Positions 31,491 through 41,306 of a DNA stretch of 64,000 nucleotides are shown here, piece by piece. Below the pieces are notes generated by a model. That model had not been told where the DNA came from and ran no database searches. It saw only the letters and a list, made by a program, of their open reading frames with translations. The DNA comes from Chondrus crispus. Its lineage: Eukaryota; Rhodophyta; Florideophyceae; Gigartinales; Gigartinaceae. The DNA lies in contig NW_005179025.1 of the NCBI RefSeq assembly GCF_000350225.1, positions 7,764-71,763 of the forward strand, in the 5' to 3' direction. The translations under genes were made by a program, and so were the position numbers. Within the stretch, counting starts at the first letter, position 1, and each line of letters starts with the position of its first letter.

Positions 31491-31562
31491 TAGTGTCTAG
31501 ACAATAAGCGATTTGACCTCATATGAGGTCAGTCATAGCCTCATATCCCTAATGTAAATAAT

Positions 31563-32138
31563 GGGCGCCTCCGGAAATTATTTTTTGTGTCAGAGTCATA
31601 TTTTTCTTTTTTGTGAACAAAAAATGAGTTTTACCACGGAAATGCTTACGCACATAATGTGCGTCCCCCTACTGTACGCATGCTTTGAACTCGTTCCTAA
31701 CGACGAGCACGGTGTGTCAGGGTCGTTCCTAACGACGAGCACGGCACCGGACGCCGGCGATGACGCCGTCGGAGCTCTATCTACAGTGTGTGCTGTGAGC
31801 TAAGCTCAATCATGATAGTGTTTTCACCGAGCAGCCACCGTCAGAACCATGAATGACCAAATGGCTATTCTATTGCTACTTCTCATTCAGAGCCATGCTC
31901 GGTAGGATGTAGATGTCGGGTCTCGTCGGTCGGGCGGCGGCCGACGCTTTCTCTGTGTACAGTAAATTTGGATTGTACGCGCGCACATTTTGACATTTGT
32001 GCGATACACATTTAACCTAGCATGGGGTCGCCCGTCCGAGAAAACGGCGCGTTGTGTGTGCACAACGCGCCGTTTGTGTGTCACAAAATCCCGATTTGGT
32101 CAACACAATTTGCGATTTTAGAATTTCAGGAGTCGCCC
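31563..32138. mobile_element. GGGCG-ended MITE, copy A, nested in element 2 (576 bp)
   Basis: Inverted ends GGGCGCCTCCGGAAATT and complement of GGGCGACTCCTGAAATT. The 3-bp target duplication is AAT (31560-31562, 32139-32141). Copy B lies inverted at 46644-47187 and is nearly identical. Copy A is longer by 32 bp because of a tandem duplication of the segment with GTTCCTAACGACGAGCACG (about 31693-31745). Confidence 0.9.
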
Positions 32139-32458
32139 AATGTACGGTGTACCGTACATAAAGGAGAATGCATATTTTTGGGAAATTGCTTTATGTACGG
32201 TGTACCGTACATATAGGCTCACTTTAGACCTTCTTTGAACCATTCTATCTTATAGACAAGTGTAGTGTTCCTATTTGCAAGTGCATAGGCTGGGAGCGTG
32301 GGCTGTGGAGAGCATCCCACCTGTTCATTTTTTGTTCAAGTTCAATACTGACTGAATGAATCTCCTCGTGACCCTAACACATACCAACCACCCTTCCCCA
32401 CTCGAAATCTGTCCGACAGACCTTGAAACCTCAGCCAAAATCGCGCCCCAGCAATCTC

Positions 32459-35400
32459 ATGATGCCATTGTCGCCGCTAGAGCCACTTGACGGAGGTGAC
32501 GGCCCAATCCTACAAACCCCCTTGCCTCTGCCACTCCCTCCCGTCACACGCATCGAAGATGGCTCAATCTTTCAAAACTTCCATCCTCTACCACCTTCTC
32601 CCCCTCTACCACCCACTCCTCTTCTACCACCCACTCCCCACACAGGCACAACGCATCAATCCGTTGGTGACGGTAACACACACGTGCCCACTCTAAGCGC
32701 ACAACAGAGCTCACAACCAGGCACTGTCCTTGAGCATTCTCAAGGGGGACAGGCTTCTACGCGCGGTCGCCCTCGCGGGAGAAGGGGCAGAGGGGGACGT
32801 GGAAGTCGCTCATGGGCACAGCGGAGAACACACGACTACACGGAGGGATGGAGAATTCAAACGGTTCGAGACCAAGCTGTAAAACTCGAACATGACTTTA
32901 TTACGAACGTGCTTTCCGAAAGAGCTCGGCTATTTACAAGAGCAGCCATCGAAAGAATGAAGACGGAACTACAAGTAAGACAGCTATTGCATTCGCGATC
33001 AAGCTACAAAGTTCTTTTCTGTGATGAACTAGTGCGAAAATGTAACCTCTGGACAAACGAGCGCATTGTAATTAACAACTGCGGGCTTGGTCAACTTCAC
33101 CGTGCAGACATGTATTCTTTCTTAGCAGTGTTCTTTTTATCGCAGTGCTCTGGGTTCAGCATCTCTAAGACACTCGAATTGCTTCATAAGATGGACTGTC
33201 CTGTACCATCATTATCTCTAGTTCGCTATTTATCCGGAAATATTCTTGCTTTCTCTTCTACAGGACGTGGCGATACTGGCGAGAGTGTTTGGTGCTCCCA
33301 AGGAGATCAAACCGTCAGACTCTCAGAGCTTGAGATGGCGGCGTACAGTATGTCATGCAAAGTATTTCTTTCTCCGTCGTATACCTTTGCAACACTTGAT
33401 GATGACCTCTATGGGACCAGGGCAAGTGACAACCAGGTTAAAACTATTAGCATGAGGAAAGCCGACAAAGAGGGGCACTGCCGGGATGCCATTGCAGATG
33501 TTTTATTTAGAATTACCTTTATGGTTCGCTTTCGACGTCGCGGAGAGTTACAGACAAACAACGTTGAAAAACTCGTCAACGCAGTGGTTGAGGCTCGCGG
33601 GGAGGAGTCTTTATCTGGGTTTGTGATAACAGCCGACCGCGGGTATGGGAAATGAGTATGATACCTAGTCTTGCCAAGAGAGGCATTGGCTTTATGTTTA
33701 TAATGCCTGAACATCTGTTAAGATGTCATCCATTCGTTGGAGCCTCGCTATTCGATCCTGCAAAAGATGACGTGGAACAGAGCGAATTTGACAATGATAT
33801 CGAACAGGCCCGCCCAGCAGATAATCGCTTTATCTATGATCGCGAGAATGCCTTTTTAATTGACGACAGTCCCCAAATGGGAAGTCTTTGCAAGTACGCC
33901 CAGAAAACGTTTAAAGATGATGGTTTGAATGTTCGAGTGACGGCTGTAGTAATACGGGAAAGGGGGACGAAGAACTTTTCAAAGACGCTCCGCTTCGTTT
34001 ACGCTCTGCCAGCAAGTTTGTCTAATTTAATCAATTGTTGGGTGGCTGTTCCTCGGGCCCTATCGCAGGCTGATGTTCTATTTACGAATAGAACAAATGA
34101 GGGCAAGCTAGTGGTACCGCCGACTAACTCCAATGACAGTCGAGATACCATTGAACTGTACTGCTTAAACAATACAGTATTTTTAACCGTGGACCAGAGG
34201 TGTGCGGACTGGTTCGTGCTTAGGCAGTTCCGATTAACTGGGACAGTTGCTGGGATTTTGTTAATGAATAATTCCGAGATCCTCACACGACTTGGTGTTG
34301 CAGATGTACAATGCAACGAGAGAACAGTGGCAGAGACTTTTAAACTTTTGGCGGCAAGCTGGCTTAGCACTTCGCGTTCTACGGAAGCGATGCTGCGTGG
34401 TACGGTTACAGAAAATGCTGTTGTTAATGCCTTAAGAGCCAAACATTTCATTAGGGCTGTTTATCACTGTGGCATGTTTGGGGATAAGGAAAAAGAATGG
34501 CTAGCCTGCTCGCCAGATGGCATGGCACTCATCGATGTGAACCAAACTGCGTTCAACACCTCAAATAATCCCGAACCGTCGATACATGTGTGTACTGTAG
34601 AAATTGAGACGAGCGTTGCAGACTCAACTCTTTCAAGGGCTGTTGCTAAAGCTTCAGTAGACCTTCTATGCCTTGAAATGGGCACACAGGCATTTTTAGA
34701 ACATATACCTCACTGCCACATTGGGCAGCTGCTACAGCAGCTAATCGTGCTTCGCGTCAGTTACGTCTTGTACGTTTCTTGCTCCGAAGCAGCACTCCTG
34801 TCCTGCACTTTGATCAAGGCACCTCCAGAATTGATCCAAGAAGCAAGGACTGTTTTAGAGGATAATGGAAATAAGTTACTGAATTGGGCATTTGATCCGC
34901 TGGAACCATTTACGGCATTTGTGGCATCGGAAACTAAGAGGGTATTGAAGTCCAGACTACATTTATGGAGGGCTATCAACACGAGCGTCCAGAATCTGCA
35001 ACCTTTTGTTCCCTTGAAACTTTTCAAGCACGGTGTACAGAGCTTTTATTCAAAGACGAAAGGAGGCGTAGATGGCGGTGCACAAACGCGTGCCATGTTA
35101 CGTAGTCCGTCAGCCACATTCAAGTGGGAACAAAAGGTTGTGGGACAAACACTGAAGACTTTGTTTGTGAATTCATTTATAGCGTACAGAATGAATGAAA
35201 GACGTGACCTTATCGCAGACCCTTGTCGCTTCCACAGTCTCCATGCTTTTCGACAAGCTCTAAATAATGAGGAATCTCTCTCTGATTTTTGTCTGGAAGC
35301 GTGTACAGAGTTGTTGAGATTTGCTGACAAATTACGGAGGAATTCCTCTATGGTAGAAGAGACAGTTCCTGCTGCTCTGAATGACGGTGAGATAAACCGA

Positions 35401-35862
35401 TTGCGGGCGCTCGCCAGCAATCGGAAACGAAACCGTTTACTATATTTTAATAGCCCTGACGGCATCCAGTTACGGCTGAACGTACCAGGACATGGACAAA
35501 GGCAAATTCGTTCGGAAAGGTGGTGTGCTTTATGTGCGATGAACGTGAAGGGAAATAGCAAATATAGAGGACATCGTTCCTCCTTTAAGTGTACGCATTG
35601 TGAGACACATTTGTGTGTCAGAACCTATCCCGGTACACGGCGCTCTTGCTGGGACATGTGGCATTCGAAGAAGCGACTAGAGCGGCGCGAAACGGAAGCC
35701 AGAATAAGTGTATCTCGGGAAAGGTCTGAATGTTCTTCCCAAGCCTCTGATTGTCTGGAGGAAAATTCCGGGTCTCAGCGTCGCGGTGCAGCACGGAAAC
35801 GAGGTTCCAGTGACTCAGAAAGGCAAAGGACGAGGTCTGTGAGAAGGCGGTTGTCATTATAG
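32459..35862 (+). pseudogene. DDE transposase-YqaJ fusion of element 2, one frameshift
   Basis: Frame 1 from ATG 32459 runs to TGA 33653-33655 and frame 2 continues from 33652. Alignment with element 1 shows a single-base deletion just after ADRGYGK, so the protein is otherwise whole (about 1134 aa). Same order of domains: Pro-rich start, RGRPRGRRGRGGRGSRS basic tract, EGW block, LDDDLYGTRASDNQ, KEGHCRDAIADVLF, ITADRGY, MPEHLLRCHPFVG, YDRENAFLIDDSPQMG, RERGTKNFSKTLRFVY, YqaJ from QRCADWFVLRQFRLTG, GTVTENAV, ACSPDGMALI, and the C-terminal finger CALC..CTHC..C..CWDMWH. The YqaJ catalytic E-x-K reads VEIETSV here, so the Lys is Glu, which should abolish metal-dependent cleavage. The -1 junction has no standard slippery heptamer, so I read it as damage. 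Confidence 0.86.
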
Positions 35863-36137
35863 CTATGAATGAGTAGTTAGAATAGCCCTGTATGTACGGT
35901 AAACCGTACATAACGCAATTTACTGGCATCATCGTGGTCCGGAAGTAGCAATTTTTCGAGCGATGTAAAAGGGGGTTGTAATTGTTCAACTTCGCTGATA
36001 CTCGGTAGACGCACTCTCCGGGCCGTTGGGTATCTCTCTATGTGATTGGTTTGGCAGGTGCAAATCAACGGACGTACTTTCGACGCCCCAAAGTTAATGT
36101 ACGGTGTACCGTACATTAAAACATCACATTATGGATA

Positions 36138-37470
36138 TCCCTAGTATTCGATTCTATGGTTCCATATATGGGACCAAACTTTTGGTGACCCATATCATCG
36201 CTTCTGTGCCTATTTAAGCTGCCATCTTCCAGAAAGTCATTAGTTCTGCTCCACTCTCCGCAATCGTGGGCAGCGAGTCGAGTGGAAGAGGTTGCAATTC
36301 CCCATTCCAATCTCACCTTTCATTGGGTTTCTTCACGTCTTCGTCCTTCCTTTTTGCTGTAGGATCCATATATAGTACCAACCAAAATTGAAAGTTTTTA
36401 TTTAATATCGGGCCACGTCGCATCTTGCGCACTACAATTGCTACATAGTTTTCCTTCTCTTTGAACGTCTCGGCATCGTACGTGCAATTTCGTCCCTAAC
36501 CCTTGTCCTCAAATGAGAATCCTCTTCCTCAAATCCCTCGTCATCGTCCTGATCATTGGGGTCTGGCTGCGTTGATGCCCGGGCAGGTCGAGGAGTGCAA
36601 CTCGGCTTTAAAACACGGGCCGAGTGACAGAGTTCACAGCAGCTCTTGCGATTTCCGGGATAGATTCTTGTACATACAAATACATCGCATTGAACGCATT
36701 TGTACGTCGTTCTGTGTCCCCTCCACCCTGAATCATTGCCCTCAATTCCCCTTATTCCGCATAATGCGCAATATTGTTGATTTTTTTGCTGTTTCACAAC
36801 ATGATTCTTGATGCTGAGTCGCAATCGCTTCCCATCTGCTCCGTTAAAAAACAGCAAGCGCTTCCGTTTTCTCCTTGCGCGAGAGTACACAGTTTTCTCA
36901 CTTCAGCGTCCGATACATCATCTATTTCTTCTCTACATGCGGCATCCGCTGTTTCCGACGATTGAGAATATATTAAGAGCTCCGTTGCGATGTTAGAAAT
37001 GCGCCACCCTCTTGTCGGATCCCGACCATCTTGAAAAGTTCTTCTTGTTCTACCACAACCACGACGGCAACCGTGACCGCCACGACCACCCCCACTTCCA
37101 CGCCCTCGGCCTCTAACCTTCGTCCCGCGCCCTCTCGTGCGCTCTACACTGCTTGACGTGATGTGGTGGTGATCGGGAAGGATGGTAGCCATCTCGGGTT
37201 GTTTTGATATGGACTCTGATACCTTGCGAGGTGCAGATCAAGCTTTACTTTGCCAACGCGAAAAATTGAACATTCCGGCAGCTGATCTTACTGTCAGCTA
37301 CAGGCTGGAGGGTTCAGAAAAAGAAAACGTATGTGCGTATACAGCGCTATCGGTGCGCCAAGTCAGGCTTTATCCAGCTCTATGGTTCCATATATGGAAC
37401 CGTAGGGCTTTTGTTGTTTTTTTGAAAACCTGTTATGGTTTCATATATGGAACCATAGCAATACTAGGGA
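36138..37470 (-). mobile_element. Element 3: internally deleted DDE-YqaJ relative (1333 bp)
   Basis: Ends TCCCTAGTATT and its complement, with TA outside (36136-36137, 37471-37472). Its palindrome is again different: arms CTATGGTTCCATA..TATGGAACCATAG. Copies lie near 36154-36176, 37380-37405 and 37434-37457. It abuts element 2, with only TA between them. The interior keeps just the two ends of a transposase gene on the minus strand. Confidence 0.85.
36441..37192 (-). pseudogene. Remnant transposase: RGG N terminus joined to C-terminal finger
   Basis: From ATG 37192 the frame encodes the basic Arg/Gly tract (RGRGTKVRGRGRGSGGGRGG) and the conserved DPTRGWRI block, then drops directly into the region just before the C-terminal finger. 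The DDE core and YqaJ domain, about 900 residues, are gone. A frameshift near 36890 separates it from the finger frame (RKRKRLLFFNGADG.., CALC..CVQC..C, ending at 36441 in a basic tail PRRSKRRKTM). It cannot be catalytic. Both putative nucleic-acid-binding ends are retained, which is how internally deleted DNA transposons usually arise, but retention of exactly these parts is notable. Confidence 0.82.
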
Positions 37471-37925
37471 TAGAGGCCAGTTTTTTTGCAAATATATATA
37501 TAAATTAAATCGAAACTTTAAAAAGTCAGTTTGGACACCATTTCTTTAACGTTTTTGCCCTCGGCATTAACATCTTGCAAAACATTGGGATGGCAGTTCC
37601 CAATGCACAGAGAGACTAAGAATTTAATGAAGTTTCAATGATGAGTTGGCTTTTTAAACAGGCGTTTTGGTTTCGAAGAAATCAACATAAAACGTTTTGA
37701 GGTTGGTCAAAAAGGCTCCTTTTTTGGGCATTTTAAAAATGGCTGGAAAAGACGTGCAGATCTCACCAAACTCCGCCCTTCCGCAACGCAGAAGTCAACT
37801 GCGGTGGCGAGAGTATCTTTTTCCATCTTGTTGAGCTAGCGCAAGTAGAGAAAAAATAATTGAAAAGTGACCTCATATGAGGTCAAATGGCCTCACATAT
37901 GAGGTCATTTGTCACCTAGACACTA

Positions 37926-38355
37926 GGGCTGGTTAGGAAGGGACTTTATGCGTTTCTTCCAACAATCGGGTCGCCCCGGTATTAGGCCTTGGCTTTTGCT
38001 GAGGCATGCGACTTGTTTCACGTGTGCATCTCGTGGGAGGCAGTACAGTACACTGTAGTGGAAGAATGAGCATGAGCATTAGCCGAGGTGCTATTTAACA
38101 CACGTACACGTGGAACCATGAAGCGCGCCCTGACCTGAGGCCCTCAGAGCATGTTTACGAATTCATGCAACACTGCTGACTTCGGCAGAGTGTGAAGTCA
38201 AGTCGTGAGGTACAATCAAGTTCACTCTACTTAGTGTGCTCATCATTGCATGGGACATCTCAGCTTCTTTTCTTCCTCCCTCCCTTCCGTCAACGGCGGT
38301 AGTTTCCAGAATCCGTATCTGTCCCCATCACCTTGTCCATGCCCAGCCCCCAGGT
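37926..38355. other. Region upstream of the MFS transporter
   Basis: No gene. It contains TACAGTA-type and ACACGTACACGTGG motifs (38043-38060, 38098-38112), presumably including the MFS promoter. Confidence 0.5.
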
Positions 38356-40530
38356 ATGGCCCTCGACACATTCCCTGACCTTCCCCAAAGCGCGACGGCA
38401 CAAAAGCGCTGGTCAATCGCCTTCACCGCTGCGCTCATGAACGCCATTCAGTCTGGCAGCTTCTTCTTCACCCCTACCACACTCATGCCTCTTATCGTCG
38501 CCGACTTCGGCATTTCCCTCTCCCTCTCCACTGTCCCGATTGCTGTAGGCAAAGTCGCCTACGTCCTGCTTCTTATCCCGGGCGGTATCATGGTCGACCA
38601 CTACGGTCCGCGCCGCTGCGTTCTTGCAGGCATTTTCGGCTTGGCGCTTATCATGACCATGTATTCCTTGTTCGTTGCTTCGTTTTGGAGTCTTCTTGTT
38701 AGTCACATCTTACTCGCAGCAGTTGCTAGCGTTAGCGGCGTGCCTGTTTATTCTATATTCATTGCCCAGTGGTTCGAAGGTGGTATCGGCCTAGCAATGG
38801 GCTTGGTGCTCGCGGGATACTCCGCGGGGGGTACCCTCGTGCCACCGCTTCTCGGACCTATCGCGAGCGCGTGCGGCTGGCGGGTTGCGATGGGTTGCAT
38901 GTGCTCCTTGCTGTGGTTTGTCGGCTTGCCCGTCAGCTACTTCTTCCTCCACGAGTACGGCACATCCAAACAGCAAATCGACCCAGAGGATGCGCAACCC
39001 CTCGTCGACTCGGTCAGCGCGCAAAGCGAAACGTCACGTTTACTACCAGAAGAGGGCCATGAGAATGTCTCATACGGACTGCCAGACACGGGCATGACTG
39101 ATCAGAGGTCCTGGACCTTTGTCGGTTTCGCCTTTTCCTACATCCTTCTGCAGTATTGCTTTGGTTGTTTTGGCGAAAACGTCATGTTCTTCCTCACTAT
39201 CGACCGCGGCATGTCACTCGGTGTCGCCTCCCTCTTTTTCAGCGCGCTTAATTTGGCCGCCTTCACAGCCAAGCTGGTTGGCGGCCATCTCGGTGATCAT
39301 TTCGATCGATTCCATGTCGCTTCGGCGTCCAGTGGAATAGCCGCTGTCGGTACAATGTTCTTGTTTCTGGATACCCCGGGGCTTGACGAGGACAAGGTTC
39401 CTTCTTTAACGACACATCCGGTTGCCATGCTCACATTTACAGTTCTCTTCGGGTTCGGATACGGCGCGACCTTTAACTGTCTGTATGCACTTACACCAAT
39501 TGTTTTTGGAAAGCAGAACCTCGGCCAGACGCAAAGCACCTTGTTTGGTCTGGGGCTAGCTGGAAATGCTGTCGGCTCCGTGCTTACCGGAGTCCTGAGG
39601 TCAAAGTATGGTTCATATGAAAGGCCATTCCTGATTGCGGGCGTTGCTTGCCTTGCTAATTTTTTTGTTTTCAATGTCACCAGGATGACGCTAGGAGGGA
39701 GTCTAGAAGGATTCAAAACGTTGAACGAAGAACAGGAAACCCCAAGTATGACTGGAACGTATCATGGCATAGAGGAACTGGAAGCAGCGGAAGACGAAAT
39801 CCGTCAACGCATTGGCGGATACCGCAGTGCTGGGACATCTGCAAAGGTGTCTCCGAAGAGCAGTCATCCCCAACTAGTTAAATTTGGCGACTTCCCAAGT
39901 GCTGATTTTGCGCCGATATCATCACCTGTTCACGAGCGGCTTCGAAGCAGCCAAAGCGAACATCTCGCAATTGGAAAGGACGTCCCAGTGTCACCACTAT
40001 CAACATCCACGTCGTTCATGAGCCATCACCGGCACAACGGCACCGGGATGCAAATCGAACATGGGTATCCCATCGTTCGCGATTGGTCGAATTCATCACT
40101 GCGGTCATATCTAGGAAGAACAACATCGATTGATTCAAACCTAGCATCGCCGAAAGCTAGGCCGTTGAGGAAGTCATCGACGATGGAGAAAATAATCGAG
40201 TCTGGGATTCTTTCAGCAAGTTTCGAAGCAGTAGGATATCTTGGTTCCGGCAGCTCAATTCGTCATCCATGTCGCAGTCCCCCAAGCGGCAGTCCCCCAA
40301 GCGGCAGCCCTCTGCCGTCTCTTCCCAGAGGACTTCCGTCACTGCCAAACTACGGCACAGCCTATGGGTCCCCTCATTTCCGCTTAGTTTCCAGTGACGC
40401 GGCTCAGAGTTCTCAAGGCGACAGTACGTTCGTTGGAGCCCTGACTCCCAGCATAGCCTCGATGAATACTGCATCGGGCTCCAGAACCAATGAGGATCAA
40501 AGGCCAAAATCGGAGTCGACAAAAGAATGA
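38356..40530 (+). CDS. Major facilitator superfamily transporter with long C-terminal tail
   Basis: 724 aa from ATG 38356 (MALDTFPDLPQ). An upstream in-frame ATG at 38236 would add 40 residues of unlikely sequence. It has twelve predicted helices in two bundles (about 20-210 and 250-450). The A-like loop VDHYGPRRCVLAG lies between helices 2 and 3, and GGHLGDHFDRFHVA is the equivalent in the second half. The pattern is like the monocarboxylate/oxalate-formate branch of MFS, but the substrate cannot be told. After the last helix about 250 residues form a Ser-rich cytosolic tail, including a SPPSG tandem repeat near 40282-40312, a likely phospho-regulated region (inference). Single exon. Confidence 0.85.
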   Translation: MALDTFPDLPQSATAQKRWSIAFTAALMNAIQSGSFFFTPTTLMPLIVADFGISLSLSTVPIAVGKVAYVLLLIPGGIMVDHYGPRRCVLAGIFGLALIMTMYSLFVASFWSLLVSHILLAAVASVSGVPVYSIFIAQWFEGGIGLAMGLVLAGYSAGGTLVPPLLGPIASACGWRVAMGCMCSLLWFVGLPVSYFFLHEYGTSKQQIDPEDAQPLVDSVSAQSETSRLLPEEGHENVSYGLPDTGMTDQRSWTFVGFAFSYILLQYCFGCFGENVMFFLTIDRGMSLGVASLFFSALNLAAFTAKLVGGHLGDHFDRFHVASASSGIAAVGTMFLFLDTPGLDEDKVPSLTTHPVAMLTFTVLFGFGYGATFNCLYALTPIVFGKQNLGQTQSTLFGLGLAGNAVGSVLTGVLRSKYGSYERPFLIAGVACLANFFVFNVTRMTLGGSLEGFKTLNEEQETPSMTGTYHGIEELEAAEDEIRQRIGGYRSAGTSAKVSPKSSHPQLVKFGDFPSADFAPISSPVHERLRSSQSEHLAIGKDVPVSPLSTSTSFMSHHRHNGTGMQIEHGYPIVRDWSNSSLRSYLGRTTSIDSNLASPKARPLRKSSTMEKIIESGILSASFEAVGYLGSGSSIRHPCRSPPSGSPPSGSPLPSLPRGLPSLPNYGTAYGSPHFRLVSSDAAQSSQGDSTFVGALTPSIASMNTASGSRTNEDQRPKSESTKE

Positions 40531-41306
40531 TTTAGAGCTGAAAGACCTGTTCTGTTATGATTTCGGAAAATCGGATGTGGTCGGCCAAAATGAAGGCTTT
40601 CATCATCCAAGGGCTTGAGCCACTGCATGTGTCTACAGTAATGCCACTAGGGAGTATCTCTGAGGCAGAGAACTGCGGCTACGTGGAGCACCGAAGGCGA
40701 CAGTTAATAGCTCTGGCTCATTGTAACTTAAACAATGATATCGCTCTAAAGTTTCTGCACATCATTATACGGCGGCTTCCAAAGAGGATCCCGGCCATGT
40801 GTAGCGGTTGTGACTCATACCTGACAATTTGACTTCTATTGTTGCAACGGCTCCGCTTCAATCGAGTGTGGTTTTCGAGTAGCCAGAGCCTAGAGTAGTC
40901 ACTGAGGCTCACTATACTGACTTTCATCCGGGAAGAATGGAGTGCCGAGTGAGAAGTCCATTTGTTCCTCTGTGGATGCAAGGTTTATGACAGGATTTTA
41001 TTTCACGAAAAAGAAACGGGTTGTGTTGAAAACGATTAACCAGCATTCACGTACCCTGCATTTGTCAAACAGTGTTGATCTGAGAAACCGAGAGGTCAGT
41101 GCGTCGGAACCAGAGGAAAAAGAACAGAAGGAAAGAAAGACGGTCAGGGTGATTGCTTTGCTTTGCAACTTCGGCAGGGCACAGGTGCCTGTACGAACAT
41201 CGTTTAAGAGTGCGAGTCGCGTTCTTCGCCCAAACCGAGCAGCATCGCCTGCCGCTCTTCATACACGTGTGCAGGACTTGTTTCATAGCCACGTGTAAGT
41301 CCCATG
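40531..41306. other. Intergenic region between convergent genes
   Basis: No convincing gene. Short frames (for example 40557-40832) have no recognisable domain. Confidence 0.5.

Larger units (their letters stand above)
31546..36135 (+). mobile_element. DDE-YqaJ DNA transposon, element 2 (4590 bp with insert)
   Basis: Left end TCCCTAATGT, right end the complement of TCCATAATGT (9 of 10), with TA outside each (31544-31545, 36136-36137). Its own palindrome, arms TGTACGGT..ACCGTACA, occurs twice near each end: 32141-32158, 32193-32212, 35892-35911 and about 36097-36116. It carries a nested 576-bp MITE at the left end and one transposase gene. The right TA is shared with element 3. Confidence 0.87.
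31493..37923. mobile_element. Second CCTCATATGAGG MITE, split by two nested transposons
   Basis: Left part 31493-31545 and right part 37471-37923 match the MITE at 29305-29754 at both ends (GTGTCTAG..CTAGACAC, interior from AAATTAAATCGAAAC onward). The whole is flanked by TA (31491-31492, 37924-37925). Elements 2 and 3 sit between the halves. This copy has extra copies of the palindrome at both ends. Confidence 0.88.

Noticed and set aside
31561..31803. 80-aa frame at the left end of element 2
   Set aside because: Lies inside the GGGCG MITE. Changed by the 32-bp tandem duplication in this copy, so not a conserved protein.
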